The notes beneath the pieces are model-generated. The model was given only the letters and a program-made list of their open reading frames with translations, was not told the DNA's origin and did no database searches. The position numbers and the translations under genes are program-made. Below, one piece after another: positions 22,738 through 30,036 of a stretch of 40,413 nt of DNA. Source of the DNA: Oscillospiraceae bacterium (GTDB taxonomy: Bacteria; Bacillota; Clostridia; Oscillospirales; Oscillospiraceae). The DNA lies in NCBI GenBank assembly GCA_017522015.1, contig JAFXAW010000025.1, forward strand, positions 1 through 40,413, in the 5' to 3' direction. Each line of letters starts with the position of its first letter. The stretch's first letter is position 1.

Positions 22738-24501
22738 TCAAAAATAGCCCTTGATGTCAAAGGTTCCCAGATCGCGGGCCACGGCACCGGTCACATGGTG
22801 GATCAGGCCGCCGTGATTCACGCCGTAGGAGAAGCCGGCATCGTGGAGCAGCCGCGGGTTGAGCACCACGACGGTCTGGATGCCGTTGCAGTTTTCCTCA
22901 ACCCACTGGAGGAGATAGGCGTCCTCACGCAGCTTGATATAGTAGCAGGGGCTCGACCATGTGGCGCCGCCGGAGTTGTTGTCCTGGAAGATCGTCCAGC
23001 TGTAGCTCTCGGGCGAGGAGTAAACATGGATGGAGCTCATGTGCGAGCCGTAGCACCAGGCGTAGGCCTTGCCGACCAGGTCGGTGGTGAAGTGGTGACG
23101 GCGCGCGAAGGGCGGCACGATGTCGCCGTACTCCAGCGTGCCGAAGTTGACCTTGGAACCGGCCTCCCACTCGCTGTGCCAGTTGCCGATCTGCGCGCGG
23201 ATGGTGGTGGTCAGGCCGTTGGAGAAATCGCAGGCATGCGTCAGGTTGGCAAAGTCGGGGTCGCCCGTGCACATGTGCGCGAAGAAATAAATGTCGGGCG
23301 CGGGCTCGAAGCAGCGGTATTCCTCCTCCTGCCATTCCCCGCCGCTTACGCGCCAGCGGAGCTTTTCGCTGGTGAGCACGTCGTATTCATAGACGATGCT
23401 CTGATCGCCGTTCCAGGGCGCGGCGGCATAGGTCTCGCAGTCGAGCTTGATTTTGAACTGCTTGCCCGCGAGGAATTCGGAGAAGGGCAGATTGTTGCGG
23501 CTGGCCATGATGCCGCTGTCGCTTTCATAGATGCTCTGCGCCTTGCGGGCACACGCCAGCGCCTCATCATGCGGCATGGGCACATCGTAATCCAGCGGCC
23601 GATAGGCATAACGCCCACCATGACGGCCGACCAGTCTGGCCATCGGCGGCTCCTTGTCGCCCTCGGAGAAGATGTTTTCCATATGCGCGATGTCGCCGGT
23701 GATCTCCAGCGTCGCGTTGTGGAAAGCATAAGTGAAGCTGTTGTCCTTTTCAAAGCCGAACTCCATGCCGATGGCATTGAGCTTGGCAAAATCCACGACC
23801 TCAATCCAGAACTTGCCGGAGAACTCCACCTCACTGCGGGTGTAGATGAAATAGCGGTCGTTGATCTTCAGGAAGTCCGAGGGATTGGTCACGGTGATGC
23901 CGCCCATTTTGGGGCCCAGTTCCACCAGCGTGGAGCAGATGACGCTGGGGAAGAAGGTCAAAAGCTCATAACCCGTGGAGAAGTTCCAATGCAGGCCGCG
24001 GCCCTCGAGACGGTTGGTAGTGGTGTGCAGTTTCTCCGGCTTCTCATTTCCGAAGTCGGCCCAGCCGAAGTGATAGTGGCGCTGAATCTCGCGCGGCACA
24101 TCGCGGTAATGATCGGGCTCTCGCTGTCCCATAAGGTCGCCGCCCACGGGAACGGTAACGCCAAACCAGGTCTCGAACATGGTGATGGCTTTCGTCTCCC
24201 AGTCCAGAATGCCGTGCCAGCCACGGGTCGTTCCGGGCACGAGATGGCTGAACAGCGTCACCTGCCCCAGCGTGGCCGCGGCATAGGGCGCTTCATAGCG
24301 CACGCCGTTTTCGGTGAAGCTGAGGTTTCCCGCGTCCAGGAACTCATAATCCAGCTGCGCAGGGGCAAACTCTCCCTCCAGCTTCGCGCTGAAAGACTTG
24401 CCGGCAAGGCATTTGCAGCAGGCATCAGCAGGCTTACGCTGCGCATCCAGCTTCTCAAACACTTCCTGATCGGTCATGGGGTCAAATCTTGTAAAGAACA
24501 T
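22738..24501 (-). CDS. Tandem (fused) MoaF-like protein, four lipocalin-like half-domains
   Basis: A 587-aa cytoplasmic protein that looks like two MoaF units in one chain. First unit: GKSF at residues 34-37 opens an N-type barrel, and HTTTNRLEGRGLHWNFS from His159 a C-type one. Second unit: GKQF at 346-349, and RRHHFTTDLVGKAYAWCYGS around His469-His470, then VYSSPESYSWTIFQ. Normal MoaF proteins, like the one at 4171-5067, have one such pair in about 260-300 aa, so this is about double length. A GGAGGT site precedes the ATG. It is 42 bases after the LUD gene and shares its promoter. The biochemical role of MoaF proteins is not established; ligand binding or action on phenolic compounds is a guess from fold and context. 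The repeated architecture is plain. Confidence 0.8.
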   Translation of the reverse strand: MFFTRFDPMTDQEVFEKLDAQRKPADACCKCLAGKSFSAKLEGEFAPAQLDYEFLDAGNLSFTENGVRYEAPYAAATLGQVTLFSHLVPGTTRGWHGILDWETKAITMFETWFGVTVPVGGDLMGQREPDHYRDVPREIQRHYHFGWADFGNEKPEKLHTTTNRLEGRGLHWNFSTGYELLTFFPSVICSTLVELGPKMGGITVTNPSDFLKINDRYFIYTRSEVEFSGKFWIEVVDFAKLNAIGMEFGFEKDNSFTYAFHNATLEITGDIAHMENIFSEGDKEPPMARLVGRHGGRYAYRPLDYDVPMPHDEALACARKAQSIYESDSGIMASRNNLPFSEFLAGKQFKIKLDCETYAAAPWNGDQSIVYEYDVLTSEKLRWRVSGGEWQEEEYRCFEPAPDIYFFAHMCTGDPDFANLTHACDFSNGLTTTIRAQIGNWHSEWEAGSKVNFGTLEYGDIVPPFARRHHFTTDLVGKAYAWCYGSHMSSIHVYSSPESYSWTIFQDNNSGGATWSSPCYYIKLREDAYLLQWVEENCNGIQTVVVLNPRLLHDAGFSYGVNHGGLIHHVTGAVARDLGTFDIKGYF

Positions 24502-24543
24502 CTTTGCGCTACCTCCGTTATTTTTTATTTATAAATTGCTTTT

Positions 24544-25134
24544 TCACATTCCAAGGGGCTCGTCGATCAGAACGATCTCCGTCTCCATGTCCATCATGGG
24601 CGCCCACAGCACCACCAGGGCGTTGCAGATGCGCTCCGGGCTGCGGCAGTCATGGCATTTGCCGTCCTGCTTGCACGGGGTCTTCGCCGGAAAACGCCTG
24701 CAATTCTCCGTTGCGGCGGTGTTCCGCGCCCGGTACAGCGCGCTGTCAAAATCCGGACAGATCTTTTTCACGCTGCTGACCACATAGACCTTTTCATGCC
24801 CATAAAGCTGCGATGCCAGCCGGTTTCCCCGTCCGTCAATGTTCAGAATCTCGCCGTCCTCACTGATGGCATTTGCGCCCGTGATGTACACATCGGCCGA
24901 GGCTGCCGCGGCATAGATCTCCTCCCCCGCGCCCTGCTTCCAGTGCCAGAAAGCCTTGCCGTCCTCCAGCATATCCCAAAGGCCGATCTGATCTACGGTC
25001 TTGCAGCCGCCGATGCCCACCGTCTTGCCGCCGACGGCTTCGGCGAGATACGCCGCAGCCTCCGCTCCAGTGGAAAAGCGGCGCACCTGAAACCGCCGAT
25101 GCTGCAAATTCGCAATGGTTTTCTCCACGTCCAT
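24544..25134 (-). CDS. LUD-domain protein (LutC/YkgG-like) with Cys-rich tail
   Basis: A 196-aa soluble protein of the LUD family. Members include LutC of the lactate-utilisation complex, but many stand-alone versions in Clostridia are uncharacterised. The N-terminal part reads ANLQHRRFQVRRFSTGAEAA, then the glycine-rich VGIGGCKTVDQIGLWD, DVYITGANAISEDGEILN and NIDGRGNRLASQLYGHEKVYVV. The tail has Cys145, Cys154, Cys160, Cys163 and Cys170, enough for a metal or FeS site. ATG 25134 has AAGGAGG seven bases upstream; longer in-frame readings to 25308 cross the promoter and are rejected. It is the first gene of a two-gene operon with the double MoaF. No lutA or lutB is nearby, so a lactate role is not supported. 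Confidence 0.88.
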   Translation of the reverse strand: MDVEKTIANLQHRRFQVRRFSTGAEAAAYLAEAVGGKTVGIGGCKTVDQIGLWDMLEDGKAFWHWKQGAGEEIYAAAASADVYITGANAISEDGEILNIDGRGNRLASQLYGHEKVYVVSSVKKICPDFDSALYRARNTAATENCRRFPAKTPCKQDGKCHDCRSPERICNALVVLWAPMMDMETEIVLIDEPLGM

Positions 25135-25200
25135 AACGTTTCCTCCTTCAGGCTGTTCCGGCCAAGCCTTTCGCCTTACAGTTTTTTCCTCGTTACCGCC

Positions 25201-25229
25201 ATTATACCCGCTGCGCCACGGCAGGTCAA
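25201..25229 (-). promoter_or_regulatory. Strong promoter of the LUD-MoaF operon
   Basis: On the minus strand TTGACC (25224-25229), 17-base spacer and the consensus TATAAT (25201-25206). The spacer and -10 start contain GCGCAGCGGGTA (25205-25216), the same 12 bases found in the GRE1 promoter. Confidence 0.88.
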
Positions 25230-25274
25230 CAAAAAACAGCGTGCGCCGCAGCGCAGAAATCCGCCGTAAAACGC

Positions 25275-25314
25275 AAAAACAAGCGGCCAATCCCCGCGGG
25301 GTGACCACTTGTTT
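25275..25314 (-). terminator. Terminator of the acyltransferase-3 gene
   Basis: On the minus strand AAACAAGTGG (25314-25305) pairs with CCGCTTGTTT (25286-25277) with one G-T pair, enclosing an inner CCCC/GGGG, and is followed by TT. It lies about ten bases after the stop codon of the acyltransferase. Confidence 0.75.
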
Positions 25315-25323
25315 CTTATCGCC

Positions 25324-26391
25324 TTATTTGAAAACTTTTTCGGCCAGCGCAGTAAGCCGCTCGCCCAAAGTCTCCGCCAGTTTGTTGATGCGCAGCAGAC
25401 GGAAAACCTGTCCCCGCAGCCAGTCCACGGCGGCGCAGACCACAAAAATTCCCAGCGCCGCGCCCAGCACGCCCAAAACCATCACAAGCGGATTGGCGCT
25501 GCCAAGGGGCGCAAAAAGTCCGCCAAGCACAAAGTTCCACACGCTGGGATGCACATGGATCAGATACACACCAAGGGTCACGGGTCCAAGAAGCTTCAAC
25601 AGCTTTTTCACGGCGGGCGCCACGCTTACGCGGGAGAAAAACAGCAGCAGCGCAACAGAACCCACCAAAGTGAACACAGACGTAAAGCTCACGAAGCGGT
25701 CCGTCTTCCCCGCTGCAAAAAATTTCCACGCGCAGATGCAGAGCATGCTCAGGGCATAGATGAGCAGCAGCCAGCCCCGACGGAGATTTTTCAGCGGCGC
25801 ATAGCGTTTGATGTAGCCGCCCACCATCGCCAGAATCCCCAGCCACGCCATGTGATAACCGCTCTGCAGGCGGAAAACGTCCTCTCCGTAAACCGAGGGC
25901 AGCAGGGAGAACAGGCATACAAGCGCCAGCACCAGAAGCGATGCCTGTCTGCGGCTGATATGGTCATAGAGGACGCCCATGAAGGGCAGGAAAAACACGA
26001 TTCCGAAATAGGCGGTCATATACCACCAGCGCCCCGAGAGAACCGGAAACGCGGTTTTCAGCGGTTCAAAGGCGCTGATCCCGAAAACGCGAAACAGCGC
26101 GGAAATGCCCACGGAATAGGCAAACATCTGCAGCCATAAGGCGATGGGCCGCGATGCGCGAAAGCGCGAATCCACGGAAACGTAGCCCGTGACAAGGGCA
26201 AAGCAGTTCACATCCACGATCACGAAAATGCGCATGACCCACGCAATATACCGGTTTGCCCCCGCCGTTTCCGCCGAGGCCAGCACGCCGCCCTGCGTGA
26301 ATATATGCGCCACTACGATCATCAGCATGGACAGCACCCGCAGGGCATCCACGCCGTAGTTGCGCGGGGCTTTCAAGGTTTCATTTTTCAC
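25324..26391 (-). CDS. Acyltransferase-3 family membrane protein
   Basis: A 355-aa polytopic membrane protein of the acyltransferase-3 (OafA/NodX-like) family, which O-acylates surface sugars or small molecules. It opens with YGVDALRVLSMLMIVVAHIF, whose Arg and final His are the hallmark of the first membrane segment, and has about ten hydrophobic segments. Further family-like parts are GRWWYMTAYFGIVFFLPFMG, MAWLGILAMVGGYIKRY and LGPVTLGVYLIHVHPSVWNF. GTG 26391 is chosen because GGAGG then has a spacing of eight bases; the in-frame GTG at 26400 overlaps that site. The gene stands alone with its own terminator. The acceptor is unknown; a surface glycan is plausible given the glycan operons nearby. 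Confidence 0.9.
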   Translation of the reverse strand: MKNETLKAPRNYGVDALRVLSMLMIVVAHIFTQGGVLASAETAGANRYIAWVMRIFVIVDVNCFALVTGYVSVDSRFRASRPIALWLQMFAYSVGISALFRVFGISAFEPLKTAFPVLSGRWWYMTAYFGIVFFLPFMGVLYDHISRRQASLLVLALVCLFSLLPSVYGEDVFRLQSGYHMAWLGILAMVGGYIKRYAPLKNLRRGWLLLIYALSMLCICAWKFFAAGKTDRFVSFTSVFTLVGSVALLLFFSRVSVAPAVKKLLKLLGPVTLGVYLIHVHPSVWNFVLGGLFAPLGSANPLVMVLGVLGAALGIFVVCAAVDWLRGQVFRLLRINKLAETLGERLTALAEKVFK

Positions 26392-26686
26392 GGCGTTCAC
26401 CTCCGCAATCGGGTTTGCATTTCATGCTTTGGGGTCAGTCTACCACATTTCCGCCGCAGCCGCAAGCCATGATCCCGCAGCCTTAAGCCATTCGCTCCCG
26501 CAGCGGGTGTTTTGACCTTGCCTGCGCCGTCTTTCCGCGCCGCAAAAATTCTTCTGACTGACTGCTGCCGGCGCAGGCAGCGCTGCGTACCTGCCGCGCG
26601 CGAAGCGCCGCGCCGCGCCGGACATCAAGGCCGATTGCGGATTTGCCGTTTTTCCAAACTTCGGTGCAGTTTTTGCCAGGCGGAGA

Positions 26687-26715
26687 TTGATTTGCCCGCA
26701 TAGATCTGTTACTAT
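26687..26715 (+). promoter_or_regulatory. Promoter of the GH120-ROK operon
   Basis: TTGATT (26687-26692), 17-base spacer, TACTAT (26710-26715) with TGT just before it (extended -10). Predicted RNA start near 26722 gives a leader of about 68 bases. The preceding 26401-26680 stretch is GC-rich without a gene that I can support. Confidence 0.75.
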
Positions 26716-26789
26716 TATTACAAAGATATTGACGCCCGCGGAAAAACCGGGCGACCTGCAAAACGGGCAAAACAACAGGAGGTATCCTC

Positions 26790-28814
26790 ATGCTTTACCA
26801 TGTGAACGCTTCCGCTGTCCCGGGTGGGGACGGCAGCAGCTTAAAGCCTTTTCGGACGATTCAGCAGGCAGCGGAGCTGGCGCTGCCCGGGGACGAGGTG
26901 CTCGTCGCGCCGGGCATCTACCGGGAATGGGTCGATCCGAAACACAGCGGCACAGCCGGCAGCCGGATTGTTTACCGCTCTGCCGAGCCGCTCGCAGCGG
27001 TCATCAGCGGCGCGGAGGCGCTGCGCGACTGGGAGAATGCCGGCAACGGCGTCTGGTTTGCCCGCGTACCCAACAGCCTTTTCCCCGACCGCAATCCCTT
27101 CACAACGAAGGTGCGCGGAGACTGGTTCATGGCCGCTTACACCGCCCATCTGGGTGATGTGTATCTGAACGGGAAATCCATGTACGAAGTGCGCACAAAG
27201 GATGAGGTGTACGCGCCGAAGCGCTCCGACGCCTCCTGGGATCCGGACTTTTCGCTTTACGTCTGGTATGCCGAGCAGTCCCCCGATGGGAACGAGACCT
27301 GCATCTGGGCCAACTTCCGGGACAGAGATCCCCGGCAGGAGAATGTGGAAATCAGCGTGCGCAAGCACGGCTTTTATCCCTCCGCCGAGGGTGTGAGCTA
27401 CATCACGCTCTCCGGCTTCACCGTCTGTCAGGCCGCAACACAGTGGGCGCCGCCCACGGCCTATCAGGAGGGCATGGTCGGGCCGCACTGGTCGAAGGGC
27501 TGGATTATTGAGGACTGCGAGATTTTCGAGAGCAAATGCAGCGGCATCTCGCTGGGCAAATATCTGCAGCCGGAAAACGACAACAAGTGGCTTCTGCGCA
27601 AGTACAAGGACGGCACGCAGACGGAGCGGGACTGCATCCTGCAGGCCTGGCGGGAGGGCTGGCGCAAAGAAAATGTCGGCTCCCACATTGTGCGCCGCTG
27701 CAACATCCACGACTGCGGACAGACCGGCATCGTGGGGCATCTCGGCGGAGCTTTTTCCGTCATTGAGGACAACCATATCCACCACATCAACAACAAACAG
27801 AATCTGGCGGGCGCGGAAATCGGCGGCATCAAGATGCACGCTGCCATCGACGTGATTTACCGCCACAATCACATCCACCATTGCACCCGCGGCCTTTGGC
27901 TGGACTGGCAGGCGCAGGGCACGCGCGTGACCGGAAACCTTTTCCATGACAACGCGCTCCCCTTCCCGCATCTGATGAATCCCGCCGCGCTGGACGGCTA
28001 CGGAGAGGATCTTTTCGTGGAGATCTCCCACGGACCGACGCTGATTGACAACAACCTGTTGCTGTCCACGCGCTCGCTGCGTCTGGCAACGCAGGGCTGC
28101 GCTTTTGTCCACAACCTGATCGCGGGCTCCATCACCTCCGTGGGCCGGGGCGTGGAAAACGGCTCGAAGAGCCTGCCCTCCCATCGCTTTACGCCCTATC
28201 ACGTGCCCCACAGCACGGATGTGGCCGGCTTTATGACTGTTCTTAATGGCGATATGCACTTTGTGAACAACATTTTCGTCCAGCCGCGCGTTCCGGACTA
28301 TCTTTACGAGGTGATGGAACAGCGCCGGGACGATCCCTGGGATGAGTGCAACGTCGTTGCCGGACTCCACGTTTTCGATTTCTGCCCCACGCAGGAAGAA
28401 TGGAAGGCGGAGTTTGAGGGTTACTGCGGCATGGGCTCGCCGCGCTCGGATCGCTACTATATGCCTCTGCCCGTGCACGCGGAGGGCAATGTCTATTTCG
28501 GCGGCGCGAAGCCCTGGTGCAAAGAGGCTTCCGCGCAGCTCGTGGACGGAGAGGTCACGCTCAATCTCACGCAGCGGGAAGACGGCTGGCATCTGGAAAC
28601 CGGGCTGGGCAAACAGCTTGTGCGCGGCCACGCCGTGCCCGTGAGCACGGCCACGCTGGGCGAGGCCTTCGAGCCGGAGCAGCGCTATGAGATGCCAGAC
28701 GGCGCGCCCATCTTCTTTGAGACGGACTGCCCGGGCGAGGCGAGAGGCGCCTCCCCGCTTCCCGGCCCGGTTGAAAACTGGGACGAGGACGGCGCGCTGG
28801 TCTTTGCATTCTGA
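26790..28814 (+). CDS. Beta-xylosidase, glycoside hydrolase family 120
   Basis: A 674-aa right-handed beta-helix enzyme without signal peptide, so it acts in the cytoplasm on imported xylo-oligosaccharides. It follows the Thermoanaerobacterium GH120 beta-xylosidase closely as I recall that sequence: GDWF with HLGDVYLNGKSMYEV, WAPPTAYQEGMVGPHWSKGW, GSHIVRRCNIHDCGQTGIVG and GLWLDWQAQGTRV. The recalled catalytic Asp (nucleophile) and Glu (acid/base) correspond to Asp372 in LWLDWQ and Glu411 in DLFVEISHGP. The gap between the two is 39 residues here against about 23 in the prototype, because of an insertion around LPFPHLMNPAALDGYG. AACAGGAGG precedes the ATG. A ROK kinase follows 90 bases downstream. 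Assignment is strong; true substrate range (xylobiose or other xylosides) is inferred. Confidence 0.92.
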   Translation: MLYHVNASAVPGGDGSSLKPFRTIQQAAELALPGDEVLVAPGIYREWVDPKHSGTAGSRIVYRSAEPLAAVISGAEALRDWENAGNGVWFARVPNSLFPDRNPFTTKVRGDWFMAAYTAHLGDVYLNGKSMYEVRTKDEVYAPKRSDASWDPDFSLYVWYAEQSPDGNETCIWANFRDRDPRQENVEISVRKHGFYPSAEGVSYITLSGFTVCQAATQWAPPTAYQEGMVGPHWSKGWIIEDCEIFESKCSGISLGKYLQPENDNKWLLRKYKDGTQTERDCILQAWREGWRKENVGSHIVRRCNIHDCGQTGIVGHLGGAFSVIEDNHIHHINNKQNLAGAEIGGIKMHAAIDVIYRHNHIHHCTRGLWLDWQAQGTRVTGNLFHDNALPFPHLMNPAALDGYGEDLFVEISHGPTLIDNNLLLSTRSLRLATQGCAFVHNLIAGSITSVGRGVENGSKSLPSHRFTPYHVPHSTDVAGFMTVLNGDMHFVNNIFVQPRVPDYLYEVMEQRRDDPWDECNVVAGLHVFDFCPTQEEWKAEFEGYCGMGSPRSDRYYMPLPVHAEGNVYFGGAKPWCKEASAQLVDGEVTLNLTQREDGWHLETGLGKQLVRGHAVPVSTATLGEAFEPEQRYEMPDGAPIFFETDCPGEARGASPLPGPVENWDEDGALVFAF

Positions 28815-28904
28815 AATCATACAGGCAGGGGTTTTGCCGCCATGTTTCCTCCTCGGGAACAAAGCTGCAGGCCGCGCCGCTTTAGGGAAAGGAGGCACCG
28901 CGCG

Positions 28905-29858
28905 ATGAAATCCTATGTCTTTGGCGTGGACCTCGGCGGTACCACAATCAAATTCGGTCTGTTCCGGGCAGACGGAACGCTTCTGGACAAGTGGAGCCTC
29001 CCCACGCGGACGGAAAACCGCGGGGAGCATCTGCTACCCGACATTTCCTGCGCGCTGCTCGGCAAGCTTGAGGAAAATAACATCCCCGTTTCGGAGGTTT
29101 TGGGCGTCGGCGTCGGCGTGCCCGGCGCTGTGCTGCGCGGGAGCTATGTGGGGCCCTGCGTCAACCTTGCCCAGTGGGGCGGTTTTGACGCGGCGCAGGC
29201 GCTGGAAGCGCTTTGCGGCTTCCCGGTGAAACTTCTCAACGACGCCAACGCGGCCGCTCTTGGGGAAATGGCCGCCGGCGGCGGACACGGGAAGCAAAAC
29301 GTCGTTTTCGTCACGCTCGGCACGGGCGTCGGCGGCGGCGTCATTCTCAGCGGCAAGCTGCTCTCCGGCACGCACGGCTGCGGCGGCGAGATCGGGCATC
29401 TCAAGGTCAAGGACGGCGAAACGCTTCGCTGCGGCTGCGGAAAATACGGCTGCCTCGAGCAGTACGCCTCCGCCAGCGGCCTTGTGCGTCAGGCAAAAGA
29501 ATTTTTGCGCAGCAGCAGCGAGGCAAGCGCGCTGCGCGATTATGAAGCGCTCAGCTGCGAGGATATTTTTGACTGCGCCAAGGCCGGAGACGCTGCGGCG
29601 CTGCGTCTCGTGGACGAAATGTGCTACGCGCTCGGCAAGGCCCTCGCCGCTGTATCCTGCGTTTGCGACCCCGAGATCATCGTAATCGGCGGCGGTGTCG
29701 CCGCGGCCGGGGACATTCTCCTGCGCGGCGTGGAAAAGCATTTCCTCTCCTGCGCCTTCCCTCCGGCGGAGAGCACGCTTTTTGCGCTGGCGGAACTGGG
29801 CAACGACGCCGGCATTTACGGCGCAGCGCAGCTCATCCTCGGGGAGGCGCAGGCATAA
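28905..29858 (+). CDS. ROK family sugar kinase (glucokinase-like)
   Basis: A 317-aa cytoplasmic ATP-dependent hexose kinase of the ROK family. The phosphate-binding motif is VFGVDLGGTTIKFGLF at the N-terminus. VGVGVPGAV, LLNDANAAALGEMAAGGG (catalytic Asp) and FVTLGTGVGGGVIL follow. The ROK zinc site is His165 in GEIGHLKV with Cys176-x-Cys178-Gly-x2-Gly-Cys183 in RCGCGKYGCLEQ. AAAGGAGG lies six to nine bases before the ATG at 28905. The gene is downstream of the GH120 beta-xylosidase, probably in one operon; phosphorylation of a sugar released from a plant oligosaccharide is likely, but glucose is the safest prediction. It is a kinase and not a ROK repressor, as no N-terminal helix-turn-helix exists. 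Confidence 0.9.
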   Translation: MKSYVFGVDLGGTTIKFGLFRADGTLLDKWSLPTRTENRGEHLLPDISCALLGKLEENNIPVSEVLGVGVGVPGAVLRGSYVGPCVNLAQWGGFDAAQALEALCGFPVKLLNDANAAALGEMAAGGGHGKQNVVFVTLGTGVGGGVILSGKLLSGTHGCGGEIGHLKVKDGETLRCGCGKYGCLEQYASASGLVRQAKEFLRSSSEASALRDYEALSCEDIFDCAKAGDAAALRLVDEMCYALGKALAAVSCVCDPEIIVIGGGVAAAGDILLRGVEKHFLSCAFPPAESTLFALAELGNDAGIYGAAQLILGEAQA

Positions 29859-29993
29859 GCACGCGCACCGCCGGAAAGGCTTTCCCGTCTTTCCCGGCAC
29901 CTCCGGAAGATTTATACGCAGATTTCACGGCGAAAAAGAGCAATTCCCAGCGCCTCACGCATCGGCCGGAAACAGATACGATACAAACATGTA

Positions 29994-30002
29994 TGTTATA
30001 AT
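29994..30002 (+). promoter_or_regulatory. Extended -10 promoter of the WYGWW lipoprotein gene
   Basis: TGT-TATAAT (29994-30002) is a consensus extended -10; no good -35 lies 17 bases upstream. RNA would start near 30009, about 28 bases before the ATG. Confidence 0.6.
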
Positions 30003-30036
30003 GGAAGCAGACAGCATACAGAAAAGGGAGAAAACG

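Noticed and set aside
22795-24534. A 579-codon plus-strand frame antisense to the double MoaF
   Set aside because: No ribosome binding site or domain; the minus-strand frame has MoaF motifs and an upstream GGAGGT.
26841-29030. A 729-codon minus-strand frame antisense to GH120
   Set aside because: GH120 on the plus strand has clear family motifs, a ribosome binding site and a promoter; the antisense frame has none.
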